A stretch of 64,000 nt of DNA. It comes from Rhodanobacter humi. Lineage in GTDB: Bacteria; Pseudomonadota; Gammaproteobacteria; Xanthomonadales; Rhodanobacteraceae. The stretch covers positions 868,001 to 932,000 of the forward strand of contig NZ_JBGBPY010000001.1 of NCBI RefSeq assembly GCF_041107455.1, in the 5' to 3' direction. Each line of letters begins with the position of its first letter. The first letter of the stretch is position 1. Under the pieces are notes generated by a model. It was not told the origin of the DNA. It saw only the letters and a program-made list of their open reading frames with translations, and did not search any database. The position numbers and the translations under genes are program-made. This document shows, piece after piece, positions 25,173-34,181 of the stretch.

Positions 25173-28172
25173 TCAGAACGTCGCGCGCAGCGTCAGCGCA
25201 TAACGGGAGTCGTTCACGTACCAGGAAGTGACGTGCTTGCCGGATGCGTTCTGATCCATGATCGTGCGTTGTTCGGCGTTGTTGAGGTTGTTCATCTCCA
25301 GGCCGAGCTTCACGTGCTCGTTGAACGCGTAGAAGATCGAACCATCCAGCTGGCCGTAGGCATCGGCGAATACCGGCAGCTTCCACGGAATGTTGTTGTC
25401 GGTACCGTTGTAGCCATTCGGACCGATCGACAGCAGGTACTGGCTGCGCCAGTTGTAGGCCAGCCGGATTTGCCACGGACCGTGCTCGTAGAAGCCGGCG
25501 ACATTGAGTGAATCCCTCGACAAGCCATCCGCCGGGAGGCTGCCGTATCCGGAGCCATCCGTATCCACCGGCACCGCCGTAGTGTCGTTCGGCACATGGG
25601 TCCTGCTCCGGATGTAGGTGTAGTTCGCCGACATGCCGAAGCCCTTGACCGGCAGGAAATCGAAGAACTGGTTCCAGCCGATTTCCGCGCCATCGATGGT
25701 CGCCTTGCCGACGTTCACCGGACGGGTGACCAGGTACTGGTAGCTGTTGCCGTCGACACCCGGATACGTCACGAAGTGCGACTCGTTGCGGAAATAGTCG
25801 CTGATCCCCTTGTGGAACAGGTTGATCCAGGCCATGCCGCCGCGGTCCTGGTCGAAGTACCACTCCAGCGACAGATCGAACTGGTTGGCCTTCATCGGCG
25901 TCAGGTACGGATTGCTGTTGGAACTGCTAGTAAGCGTCAGCTTATCGAGCGGCAGGGTGGTAGTGCCGGGTGGCGGCGTATAGCCGGACAGCACGGCGGC
26001 ACTGAGAATCTGATACGCCTGCATCTGGCTGAAGTCCGGCCGCGCAACCGCCTTGGAAAAGGCAAAACGCGTGATCCAGTTCGGCGCGAATTCCCACTTC
26101 ACGTTCAAGCTGGGCAGGACGTCGGTGTACTCGTTGCGGGCGCTGATGGGAGCGGACTGGCCCGTGCCGAGATAAGGCGCAAACGCCTGGTTGGGATACA
26201 CCAGGAAGCCCTGGCTGGCATTCCTGGTCTTCACCGCACGCACGCCGATGTTGCCGCTCAGACCGACATCGTCCACCCCGAAGTCGAGCATGGCATACGC
26301 CGCGTAGGTCTTTTCGTGCTGAAGATTGGTGTGCGCGGCATCGAGCAGCGTGGGCTGGTACGGGACGTTGTAGCCGCCACCGATGTAATACGGGATGGCA
26401 GCATTGTGGATGTCCGCATAGCTCCCCGGGTAACCCAGCGCGGTCGACGGCACCGGTGCATAGAATGCGCCCGGGATGCCAGCGTCGCCCTTGTAGAAGT
26501 TCTTGAACGTGTCCAGGTGCACCAGGCTGGTATTTACGGTGCCGTTCAAGTTGAGGCCAGGCAATGCGCCGCTGGGTATTGCCCAGCCTTGCATCCAGGT
26601 CTGGAACACGGGCTTCCAGTTGTAGCCCGTATCGATGTTGTCGGCGTTGCGGTTGGTCACGCGCACGCCCGCCTTCACCCCTTGCACGAACCCATCGACG
26701 AAGCTGTGGTCGATGTCGGCGCGCCAAGCCAGTTCCTTCGCATAGTTCTGATTCTGGTGGTCCATGGTGAACCCCCAGTAGTAATTGGCGGGGTTCCCGG
26801 TGAAGGCGGAATCGACGCCGATGTGCGGCGGGTTGCTGCCGTTCAGGGCGACGTCGATGTAGGGCACGTTGGTGCCCAAGGCCACCGTGGAATCCAGGCT
26901 GTTGGTGGTGGCCTTGACGAACTGCAAGGAGCTCGTGAGTTCGGTGCTGGTGCCCAGCCGCCACTTCATCCCGGTGGAGAAGTCCGTGGTCTTGGAATGG
27001 CTGTTGGAGGCGCGGATGTCGGTGCCCATCGGCATGCCGCCGGGCTGCGTAAGACGACCGGACTGGAACACGCCGCCATTGATCTGGCTCGGCTGGCTGG
27101 CATCCACCGTCACCTTCGTCGGATCGTTGCCCACGAAGATCGCATCTTCGTTCCAGACTTCGTGGTACTTGCTCTGGAACGCGGTGGCGTACAAGTCGAG
27201 ATCGTCGCTGGGACGCCACTGGAAGGCCAGGTAGGCACCGTCGCGCTTGCGATCGTAGAGCAAGGTGCGCCAATCGGCGCCGCGCGGCACCCAAGTGCCA
27301 CTTGCATTCTTGAAGAACGGACGCACGAACAAGCCATCGGTACGCGTTGCCAGTTGGGAATCGGCGACATCGACGAGGACGCCCATTTCGCCGAGGTCGG
27401 TGTGCCAGCGATTGCTGTAGAGCACCGAGCCGGATGGCTTGTACTTCTTGACGAAGTCGCCATAGTTCTCGCTGACGGACGCGGCGATCTTCTGGCCCTG
27501 GAAGTCGAACGGCATGAAGGTGCGCAGGTTCACCGTGCCGCCCAGGCCGCCCTCGATCATCTCGGCCGTCTGGTTCTTGTACACGTCGACGCCGGACATC
27601 AGTTCCGACGGCACGTCCTGGAAGCTGAGGGCATGCCCGCCGTTGGCGGAGAAGATGTCGCGGCCATTCAACTCGGAACGCACCTGCGTGAGGCCGCGCA
27701 CCTGCACGCCGTTGCCTTCGGCAGAGAAGTGTTCCGGGTCGCCTTGGGAAAGGAAATGGTCGATGGTGACGCCGGGGATGCGCGACAGGGTTTCGGTGAC
27801 GCTGCGATCCGGCAACGCGCCGATGTCCGTGGCGGACAACGAATCGACGAAGGTGTCTGCGTCGCGTTTGATGTCCTGCGCCTTTTCGACTGATGCGCGG
27901 ATGCCGGTCACCACGATTGCAGAGAAATCCTTGGCCTGCTTGTCGCCGACCTTCGCAGCCTTCTTCTTCGGCGATTTCGCATCGGTGGTGGACGCGGTCG
28001 ACGCGTTCTGGTCCTGTGGCTGCCCCGGCACCGCCGCTGTGGCCGGCTGTGCATGCAACGCCAGCGACCCGCAGCACAGCAGTCCCAGCGCGATCGCCCC
28101 GGACAGGCGCGCCATCGGGAATTTCCCCGCCGCATGGCGGCGTCCGGCATCAAACGTGGTCTTGCCCATCAT
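25173..28172 (-). CDS. TonB-dependent receptor, probable xyloglucan-oligosaccharide transporter
   Basis: A 999-residue outer-membrane receptor. GGGGAGA lies seven bases before the ATG at 28172 (a second ATG follows at once); the frame to 28334 is not needed. The signal region is LSGAIALGLLCCGSLALHAQ, followed by a Lys-rich linker and the plug with IVVTGIRASVEKAQDIKR and LSRIPGVTIDHF. This GIRASVEKA type of plug is common among xanthomonad carbohydrate receptors. The long barrel ends in the aromatic terminus LTLRATF. It should import oligosaccharides released by the secreted GH74 enzyme, using TonB-ExbBD energy. As first gene of the minus-strand locus, it may define the carbohydrate-uptake system. 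Substrate assignment is by context only. Confidence 0.92.
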   Translation of the reverse strand: MMGKTTFDAGRRHAAGKFPMARLSGAIALGLLCCGSLALHAQPATAAVPGQPQDQNASTASTTDAKSPKKKAAKVGDKQAKDFSAIVVTGIRASVEKAQDIKRDADTFVDSLSATDIGALPDRSVTETLSRIPGVTIDHFLSQGDPEHFSAEGNGVQVRGLTQVRSELNGRDIFSANGGHALSFQDVPSELMSGVDVYKNQTAEMIEGGLGGTVNLRTFMPFDFQGQKIAASVSENYGDFVKKYKPSGSVLYSNRWHTDLGEMGVLVDVADSQLATRTDGLFVRPFFKNASGTWVPRGADWRTLLYDRKRDGAYLAFQWRPSDDLDLYATAFQSKYHEVWNEDAIFVGNDPTKVTVDASQPSQINGGVFQSGRLTQPGGMPMGTDIRASNSHSKTTDFSTGMKWRLGTSTELTSSLQFVKATTNSLDSTVALGTNVPYIDVALNGSNPPHIGVDSAFTGNPANYYWGFTMDHQNQNYAKELAWRADIDHSFVDGFVQGVKAGVRVTNRNADNIDTGYNWKPVFQTWMQGWAIPSGALPGLNLNGTVNTSLVHLDTFKNFYKGDAGIPGAFYAPVPSTALGYPGSYADIHNAAIPYYIGGGYNVPYQPTLLDAAHTNLQHEKTYAAYAMLDFGVDDVGLSGNIGVRAVKTRNASQGFLVYPNQAFAPYLGTGQSAPISARNEYTDVLPSLNVKWEFAPNWITRFAFSKAVARPDFSQMQAYQILSAAVLSGYTPPPGTTTLPLDKLTLTSSSNSNPYLTPMKANQFDLSLEWYFDQDRGGMAWINLFHKGISDYFRNESHFVTYPGVDGNSYQYLVTRPVNVGKATIDGAEIGWNQFFDFLPVKGFGMSANYTYIRSRTHVPNDTTAVPVDTDGSGYGSLPADGLSRDSLNVAGFYEHGPWQIRLAYNWRSQYLLSIGPNGYNGTDNNIPWKLPVFADAYGQLDGSIFYAFNEHVKLGLEMNNLNNAEQRTIMDQNASGKHVTSWYVNDSRYALTLRATF

Positions 28173-28538
28173 GTTGGTGTCTCCCCAAGAATTGACGTAG
28201 CCGAGCCGTTCGACGGTCTGTCGGCAGTTCCCCGCAAGATGCACAACCAGCCCGAAGCCCTTTCGCGGACACGTGGCTGAAGCACATGCTGGATGCTGTC
28301 GCGCCGCACTAAAACCAGACAATTGCGAAATCAAAAGTCCGAGCTAACGTTTCTCCATGTGCGGCTGCAACATATTCGATGCCGAAGCTGGTCCCCTGCT
28401 GGCGTTGACCTCGCGCAGCCTGTTCAGCCGTGGCCACTTCCGCGCTACTGCAAGACGGGAACGCGTGCTTGCCAGCGCTGTTGCAGCCGAGACAGTGCGC
28501 AGTTCATTGCCGCGCCACCCACCAGCGGAGCATGCCGC
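28173..28538. other. Divergent intergenic region between TBDR and GH27 relic
   Basis: About 365 bases between two divergent reading directions. It should contain the TBDR promoter. No operator palindrome stood out, and no transcriptional regulator gene is found near the locus to predict one. Open frames are short and non-coding in appearance. Confidence 0.4.
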
Positions 28539-28890
28539 ATGCGTTCGCTCGTTCTCTCGCCCGCCCTGGCCACCATGTTCACCACCGCACCGGTGACGGC
28601 CGAAAAGCCCGTGGCCGCCACCCCGCCGATGGGCTGGCACAGCTGGAATCATTTCGCGTGGAAAGCCACCGGCACCGGTGTGCGCGCGGCGGCCGATGCC
28701 ATGGTTTCCAGTGGTATGCGCGCCGTCGGCCACGTCTACATCAACATCGACGACACCAGGCGGGGCAAGCGCGGCCCGGACTCGGCGCCCTTGCCAGTCG
28801 CAACTCCATGGCTGGCTCGAGACGAACAGCGTGACCGCGACAACGCGAGTCAAACATTCTTTGGCCAGCAAAGGAATCCGCGTTACACAG
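28539..28890 (+). pseudogene. Truncated GH27 alpha-galactosidase relic
   Basis: The plus-strand frame begins with ATG at 28539, with GGAG about nine bases upstream, and encodes a signal-like MRSLVLSPALATMFTTAPVT. It then matches the GH27 N-terminus: TPPMGWHSWNHFAWKATG, AADAMVSSGMRA and VYINIDDTRRGKR. These align with the corresponding blocks of the intact GH27 at 10396-11625. Similarity stops after about 75 residues, near 28780, where the sequence runs into the 3' end of the histidine kinase gene. All catalytic residues are absent, so it cannot be active. It is probably the remains of an alpha-galactosidase gene once divergent from the TBDR; the right border is approximate. Confidence 0.75.
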
Positions 28891-30262
28891 GGTTCTGCAC
28901 GCGCTCGTCGCTGGCGGGCAGCTCGAACACCACGCGCAGGCCCCCGCCGTCTGCGCGCGGCTCGGCATAGATTCGTCCATTGTGCAATTGGATGATGCTG
29001 CGGCAGATCGCCAAGCCCAAGCCGCTGCCGCGATCCTCCTCGCCACTCTGATGGAAGCGCACGAAGCGGTCGAAGGCCCGCTCGCACTGATCCATGGTCA
29101 AGCCCGGTCCCTCATCCTCGACACTGACCCTCCAGTAACGAGGCACGAACTCCGAGCGCAGCGTGATCAGGCCGCCGGGCGGCGAGGCTCGCAAGGCATT
29201 CGTGAGGATGTTCAGGACGACTTGTCGAAGCCAGCGTTCCTCGAAAGCCACCACGCCCTCGCCGCGGTGCGTGTAGCGCAGGCGCCGTCCCTGGTGCTCG
29301 GCCAAGGCGCGGACATCCTGCTCGAAGCTCTGCAGAAAGTGATGTGGATCCTGCGGCACCAGACTCATGCGGACGCCCTGTGCCTCGGCGCGCGACAGAA
29401 ACAGCAGTTCATCCACCATGTGGTTGACGCGGGCCAGTTCCTCCAGTTGCACCAGTATGGCCTCCTCCTGTGTCGGATCCAGGTTGCCGTCGGCGAGCAG
29501 CTTCTCGGCATGCAGCCGCACCAGCGACAGCGGGGTCTTGAGCTCGTGCGATACCTCGGCGCTGAACTGGCGTACCTGGGTGAACGAGGATTCGAGTCGA
29601 TCGAACATCTGGTTCAACAAGCGTGCTAGATCGGAGATCTCGTCGTCGACTCCGGTGACGCCGATGCGTTCAGTGAGATTGTCGGAGCGAATGCGGTTGG
29701 CCGTTTCGCCAATCAGTCGAACCGGTCGCAGCATCAGGCGGGAAAGGCCCAGGCCGATCACGATGCTGGCCAGGATCATGCCCAACAGCAGCGCGAGGCT
29801 GACTTCGGAATAAGCCACCATGGCGCGGCGCATCTGGCCCACCGGCGTACCGATGCTGACATCGAACGGCGGCAGCACGAACTCGGCGATGCGCAGCTCG
29901 CCGATGCCGGGAATGGTGCCGTTGTAGACCCGCTTGCCTTTGACGTCGGGCAGCGGATTGCCGGCCAGGTTCTTCGAGCGGAACAGGTTGCCCTGTTTGG
30001 GCGAGTCTATGCTGATATAGAAAAGCACCGAGGCGTATTCGGTGGTCTGGCGGATGCGTTCGTTGATGATCGCGCCATTCAGCGTCGGATAGTCCGAGCC
30101 AAGGCGCGCCTTGATCTGCCCGAATTCCGTGGCATTGAGCAGGTCCAGGTCGTGGATCACGTAGTTCTTCAGCAGTTGGTGGCCGGCGACGAACAGGCAG
30201 GCCAGGGTAAGCGTGACACTCAGTACGAACCAGAACGTGATGCGCGCGCCGATCGATTTCAT
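28883..30262 (-). CDS. Sensor histidine kinase
   Basis: A 459-residue membrane histidine kinase. Transmembrane segments lie near residues 8-28 and 153-175, enclosing a periplasmic domain of about 120 residues. A HAMP domain follows (LMLRPVRLIGETANRI), then the H-box SAEVSHELKTPLS with phospho-acceptor His239, an N-box VLNILTNALRASPPGG, and the ATP lid EDEGPG and GSGLGLAIC. It would phosphorylate the response regulator encoded immediately upstream. Its ATG overlaps the regulator stop (ATGA, 30259-30262). The pair is divergent from the propeller/TBDR series, so it may control that set; the stimulus is unknown. Confidence 0.93.
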   Translation of the reverse strand: MKSIGARITFWFVLSVTLTLACLFVAGHQLLKNYVIHDLDLLNATEFGQIKARLGSDYPTLNGAIINERIRQTTEYASVLFYISIDSPKQGNLFRSKNLAGNPLPDVKGKRVYNGTIPGIGELRIAEFVLPPFDVSIGTPVGQMRRAMVAYSEVSLALLLGMILASIVIGLGLSRLMLRPVRLIGETANRIRSDNLTERIGVTGVDDEISDLARLLNQMFDRLESSFTQVRQFSAEVSHELKTPLSLVRLHAEKLLADGNLDPTQEEAILVQLEELARVNHMVDELLFLSRAEAQGVRMSLVPQDPHHFLQSFEQDVRALAEHQGRRLRYTHRGEGVVAFEERWLRQVVLNILTNALRASPPGGLITLRSEFVPRYWRVSVEDEGPGLTMDQCERAFDRFVRFHQSGEEDRGSGLGLAICRSIIQLHNGRIYAEPRADGGGLRVVFELPASDERVQNPV

Positions 30263-30918
30263 ACCAGCTGATAGCCGATCCCGCGCAGCGTCTTGAACAG
30301 CGGTTCGGTCGGATTGGACTCGAGTTTGGTGCGCAGGCGGCTCATGTAGACGTCCAGCAGATTGTTGTCCGCCAAACCGGGCCAGATTCTTTCCGAGATG
30401 TACGAGCGGGTCAGGGTGCGCCCCGCGTTCTGCATGAAGATTTCGAGCAGCGCGAATTCCCGGCTGGTGAGATCGACGTTCTGGTCCCTCAGCTTGACCG
30501 TGTGACTCAACAGATCCATGCGTACGCAGCGATGGGTGATCACGGTCTGCTTTACCGCCGACTGGCGCCGCAGCAAGGAACGTACGTGGGCGAGCAGTTC
30601 ATCGAAGCTGAAGGGCTTGGGCAGGTAATCGTCGGCGCCGAGGTCGAGACCCTTGATGCGGTCCTCCACCGCGTCGCGCGCGCTGAGGATGAGCACGGAC
30701 TCGTTGAAGCCGGAGCGGCGCCATTCCGAGAGCAGGTGCAGGCCGTCGCCATCGGGCAGGCTGAGGTCGAGAATGATCACGTCATAGTTGGTTTCGGCTA
30801 GCGCATCGCGGGCCTCCCTGCAGGTGCCGACCCAGCACACCGTGTAGGCGCATTCACTGAGCCCCTGCTTGAGAAACTGGCCGAGGCGCTGCTGGTCTTC
30901 GACGATGAGAATCTTCAT
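30259..30918 (-). CDS. OmpR-family response regulator
   Basis: A 219-residue regulator starting at 30918 (MKILIVEDQQ, with AGGTGTG just upstream); longer in-frame starts up to 31026 would add a non-conserved leader. The receiver domain has the acidic pair in VED, phospho-acceptor Asp51 in VIILDLSLPDGDG, and the conserved Lys in YLPKPFSFDEL. The winged-helix DNA-binding domain carries LTSREFALLEIFMQ and SRLRTKLE. It forms an operon with the kinase. The 330-base divergent region to the next gene on the plus strand holds 11-base-phased direct repeats, suitable in spacing for an OmpR-type dimer. Confidence 0.93.
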   Translation of the reverse strand: MKILIVEDQQRLGQFLKQGLSECAYTVCWVGTCREARDALAETNYDVIILDLSLPDGDGLHLLSEWRRSGFNESVLILSARDAVEDRIKGLDLGADDYLPKPFSFDELLAHVRSLLRRQSAVKQTVITHRCVRMDLLSHTVKLRDQNVDLTSREFALLEIFMQNAGRTLTRSYISERIWPGLADNNLLDVYMSRLRTKLESNPTEPLFKTLRGIGYQLV

Positions 30919-31084
30919 GGCACACCTGCCTGTCGACATTGCGCAGCGAGTGTATGCCCGCATCGAACGCAACCAGTGACGCGACGCACAAAGCGCGTGC
31001 GGCAGGCCTGCATCGTGGCGACGCATGCTCCATGGCGGGAAGAGAAGCCATGCCTGCCAACCTGAAAGAACTTTAAGGATCGTT

Positions 31085-31101
31085 ACAGGTATCCGTCAGG
31101 T
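31085..31101. promoter_or_regulatory. Candidate response-regulator direct repeat in divergent region
   Basis: In the 30919-31250 gap the hexamers ACAGGT (31085-31090) and TCAGGT (31096-31101) recur with an 11-base period, one helical turn, on the same face. On the opposite strand they read ACCTGACGGAT-ACCTGTAACGA, loosely like the CTGTCAT-type direct repeats bound by OmpR/PhoB-family regulators. TAGGGT about 10 bases downstream could serve as a weak -10 for the plus strand. Nothing else in the 332-base gap looks functional. This is pattern recognition only. Confidence 0.25.
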
Positions 31102-31250
31102 GCTTGTTCTAGGGTGCATGACACGCGGCTCCGGAGCGGGCGGGAGGGAACGGGGTAACCGGTGATCGCTGCGACCCGCTTCCGCTCGCGCAATCCCGCG
31201 CAGCACGCCGACACCCGCTTCATTCACGTCAATCGTCGAGGACGGAATCC

Positions 31251-33086
31251 ATGGTTCGTTACGCACTTCTCCTGAGCACTGCCCTGCTCGCACCGCCGCT
31301 GCTGGCGCAGACGGCCGCGCCGAATTACGCCCAGCACCTGGTGGACGAAACGCTCGCCGCGCACCCGGACATCGCCATCATGGCGCTGCACGTGACGCCG
31401 CCGAAGCAGACCGACAACATCATCATCGCCTCCAATATCGGGCGCATCGGCAAGAAGGCCGACTCCGACGACATGGGTGTCGTCAACACCGGCAAGCCGG
31501 CCATGGCCGTGAACGCAGAAGGCGACCACTTCGAAGTCGAGTTGCCGCTGCAGGACGTCACCCACGACACCGTGGGTGCGGTGAGCATCGTCTACCCGTA
31601 CAAGGCAGGCGACGACAAGGCTGCGCTGGCGAAAAATGCGGAGACGGTGCGCGACGAGTTGCGCCGCAAGATCTCCAACGTCGGCAACCTGACCCAGCCC
31701 TACCAGTTCGATCCGGCCATCCCGACGCATACCTATGCGCAGCAGTTGGTCGATCAGACCATGGCCGCGCATCCCAGGCTGCTGATCCTGATGCTGCACA
31801 TCGTGCCGCCGGGCAAATCGACCAACGTGGTGGTGGGTACCAGCATCGGCCGTTTCGGCAAGGCGGCCGACGACGATGACATGCGCGCCATCAATACCGG
31901 TATTCCCAACCTCGAGGTCAACGGCCGCCGCTTCGAGGTCGAGACGCGCCTGCTCGACGCCAGCGGGAAGACCCTTGGCGCGGTGGGTATCGTGCTTCCG
32001 TACAAGCCTGGCGACGACAAGAAGGCACTTGAGCGTGAAGGCTTTGCCATCCGCGACGAGTTGCGCGCGAAGATCCCCGACTTGGCCAAGCTGATGGAGC
32101 CGGTCGCCCCGGTGGCTGTCGCCGATCCCAACCCGACGGCGAGCCTGATCGGACGCAGCACCGATTGGCACCCCGGCTATTCCGGCGACTTCGACCACTT
32201 CGGCGTCGACGTCAAGGGCAACCGGCTGTTCCTGGCGGCGGAGGATCACGGCACGGTGGAGCTGTTCAACCTGAGGACCGGCGCGCACGAGCGCACGCTC
32301 CACGGTGTCGAGACGCCACACGCCTTCGTCTACCTGCCCGAGCACAACCGGCTGATCCTCACCGACAGCGGCAAAGGCATGACCAAGATCATGGATGCGA
32401 CCACCTTGAAGGTCGTGGGCCACATCACGTTGGCACCGGGTGCCGACTCGGCCGAATACGATTCCTCGACCGGCCACCTGTACATCGTCACCGGCGGCAA
32501 GGACGTCGGCATGAAGGACTGCTTCCTCAACGAGGTGGATCCGCTCACCGGCCATGTGTACGCCAAGCTGCGGTTCGACTCGGACCATGTCGAGGCAGTC
32601 AAGGCCGAGCAGCATGGCAGCCGGTTGTTCGTGAACGTGGCCGACCAGAACTACGTGGCCGTGGTCGACAAGAAGACGCTCAAGGTGATTGCGCACTGGC
32701 CGCTCAGCGGCGCCCAGACCAACCTGACGATGGCGCTGGACGAGGCCGACCACCGCCTGTTCGTCGGCACCCGCAATCCCAGCAAGCTGTTCGTGCTCAA
32801 TACGGACACCGGCGCCACGGTGGCGATGCTGGATGCGCCGGCGACTTCGGACGGGCTGTTCTGGGACAGCGCCCGCAAGCGCGTCTACGTGCCCGGTGGC
32901 GACGGCTATCTCGGCGTGTTCCAGCAGGTCACCCCCAACCTCTACGCTGCGCGGCCGTGGATCGCCAGCGCCATCGGTGCCAAGTCGGGCATCGTCGTTC
33001 CGCAGCTGGATCGCCTGTACCTGGCCGCTTCGCCAGGTGAACACGGCAAGGGCGGCGAAATCCTCTGGTTCAAGCTGGGCAACTAG
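31251..33086 (+). CDS. Secreted protein: two tandem Cache-like domains plus YVTN-type beta-propeller
   Basis: A 611-residue exported protein with signal peptide YALLLSTALLAPPLLAQ. Residues 26-141 and 162-275 are clear duplicates about 136 residues apart. Each has AQxLVDxTxAAHP, an LHxxPP turn, IGRxGKxAD followed by DDM, an NTG motif, a V-E-pattern strand and an AVxIVxPYKxGDDKxAL end. This resembles a small-ligand-binding Cache fold, though the family is not firmly identified. Residues from about 305 to 611 form a propeller with repeated strands such as LFLAAEDHGTVELFNL and LFVNVADQNYVAVVD. I know no named protein with this architecture. It is followed after six bases by another propeller gene, so the two are likely co-expressed in the periplasm. 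Confidence 0.75.
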   Translation: MVRYALLLSTALLAPPLLAQTAAPNYAQHLVDETLAAHPDIAIMALHVTPPKQTDNIIIASNIGRIGKKADSDDMGVVNTGKPAMAVNAEGDHFEVELPLQDVTHDTVGAVSIVYPYKAGDDKAALAKNAETVRDELRRKISNVGNLTQPYQFDPAIPTHTYAQQLVDQTMAAHPRLLILMLHIVPPGKSTNVVVGTSIGRFGKAADDDDMRAINTGIPNLEVNGRRFEVETRLLDASGKTLGAVGIVLPYKPGDDKKALEREGFAIRDELRAKIPDLAKLMEPVAPVAVADPNPTASLIGRSTDWHPGYSGDFDHFGVDVKGNRLFLAAEDHGTVELFNLRTGAHERTLHGVETPHAFVYLPEHNRLILTDSGKGMTKIMDATTLKVVGHITLAPGADSAEYDSSTGHLYIVTGGKDVGMKDCFLNEVDPLTGHVYAKLRFDSDHVEAVKAEQHGSRLFVNVADQNYVAVVDKKTLKVIAHWPLSGAQTNLTMALDEADHRLFVGTRNPSKLFVLNTDTGATVAMLDAPATSDGLFWDSARKRVYVPGGDGYLGVFQQVTPNLYAARPWIASAIGAKSGIVVPQLDRLYLAASPGEHGKGGEILWFKLGN

Positions 33087-33092
33087 GAGCGG

Positions 33093-34181
33093 ATGATGCG
33101 CCCGAACCGACAGCGAAAAGCGATGCCATCACGCAGCCGCCTGGTGGTGCCGCTCGCCTTGCTCTGCTTCGCGCTGCTGCCGGTACCGGGCCGCGCCACG
33201 AGCTTCTACCATCTCGGTTCCGCGGTGGCCTTGCCGGGCAAGGCACCGGGGTGGGATTACCTGACCTATGACGCCGCACGGTCGCACCTGTTCATCGGCC
33301 GCCGGCACGACGGCGTCACCGTCTTCGACGTGACCACGCACAAGCTGGTTGCCACGATTGCCGGCACCGAGGGCGCGAACAAGGCGATCCTGGTGCCTCG
33401 GCTCGATCGCGGGTTCAGCGTGAACTCCGATGGCACGAGCACCGAGTTCGCGCTGTCGTCGCTGAAAACCATCCGCCATATCCACTTCGGGCAGAGCGCC
33501 GACGCCGGCAGTTATGAGCCGGTCACCGGACAACTGTTCTTCACCATGGGCGACAGTCGCAAGGTGGCGTTCGTCGATGCCCGCAGCGGCAAGCTCGTCG
33601 CCACGTTGCCGCTGGACAGCGGCAACATCGAGGCATCGGCGCCGGACGGGCATGGCAATATCTTCGTCGCCGAGCGCGACCGCGACAAGGTGGTGCGCAT
33701 CGATGCCCGCACGCATACCGTGACCGCCAGCTGGTCGACCGCGCCGTGCCACCAGCCCGTCGGGCTGGACTATGACGCCGGCGATCAACGCATCTTCGTC
33801 GGCTGCCGCAGCGACCGGCCGGTGCTGGCCGTGCTCAACGCGGCAAGCGGAGCCCTGGTAACCACGCTCCCGATCGGCCGCGGCAACGACGGCGTCATCT
33901 ACGACCAGGCCACCCATCGCATCTACACGGCCAACGGGATTGACGCCAATCTGGTGGTGATCAAGCAGACAGGTCCCGACGGTTATGCGCTCGACCAGGC
34001 CATCACCACGCGGCCGATGGCACGGACCCTGGCATTGGATACGGCACGGGATCGCGTCTATCTGGTCGCCGCCGAAGGTGGCGTCGATCCGGCCATGAAA
34101 GTGAATACCGCGGTGGCACCGTTCTACCCGAACTTCTATTTCGACCAGACGTTCACCGTGTTGACCTACCAAAAGAACTGA
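33093..34181 (+). CDS. Secreted YVTN-type beta-propeller protein
   Basis: A 362-residue exported protein, possibly starting at the second ATG (33096), since AGGAG then lies six bases upstream. The hydrophobic signal is LVVPLALLCFALLPVPGRA. The rest is a single propeller: YDAARSHLFIGRRHDGVTVFD, VDARSGKLVATLPLDSG and related repeats of about 40 residues. Two Cys, at 219 and 238, flank the blade CHQPVGLDYDAGDQ-RIFVGC; the same pair with the same 19-residue spacing recurs in the propeller at 42996. Propellers of this kind bind ligands or partner proteins but carry no catalytic signature here. It sits six bases after the Cache-propeller gene and 350 bases before a TBDR. Confidence 0.8.
   Translation: MMRPNRQRKAMPSRSRLVVPLALLCFALLPVPGRATSFYHLGSAVALPGKAPGWDYLTYDAARSHLFIGRRHDGVTVFDVTTHKLVATIAGTEGANKAILVPRLDRGFSVNSDGTSTEFALSSLKTIRHIHFGQSADAGSYEPVTGQLFFTMGDSRKVAFVDARSGKLVATLPLDSGNIEASAPDGHGNIFVAERDRDKVVRIDARTHTVTASWSTAPCHQPVGLDYDAGDQRIFVGCRSDRPVLAVLNAASGALVTTLPIGRGNDGVIYDQATHRIYTANGIDANLVVIKQTGPDGYALDQAITTRPMARTLALDTARDRVYLVAAEGGVDPAMKVNTAVAPFYPNFYFDQTFTVLTYQKN

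Noticed and set aside
30259-30918. Naming the response regulator PhoB because of the PstS-like genes
   Set aside because: The partner kinase lacks the PAS-containing layout of PhoR and there is no pho/pst gene in the block; only the OmpR-family level is supported.
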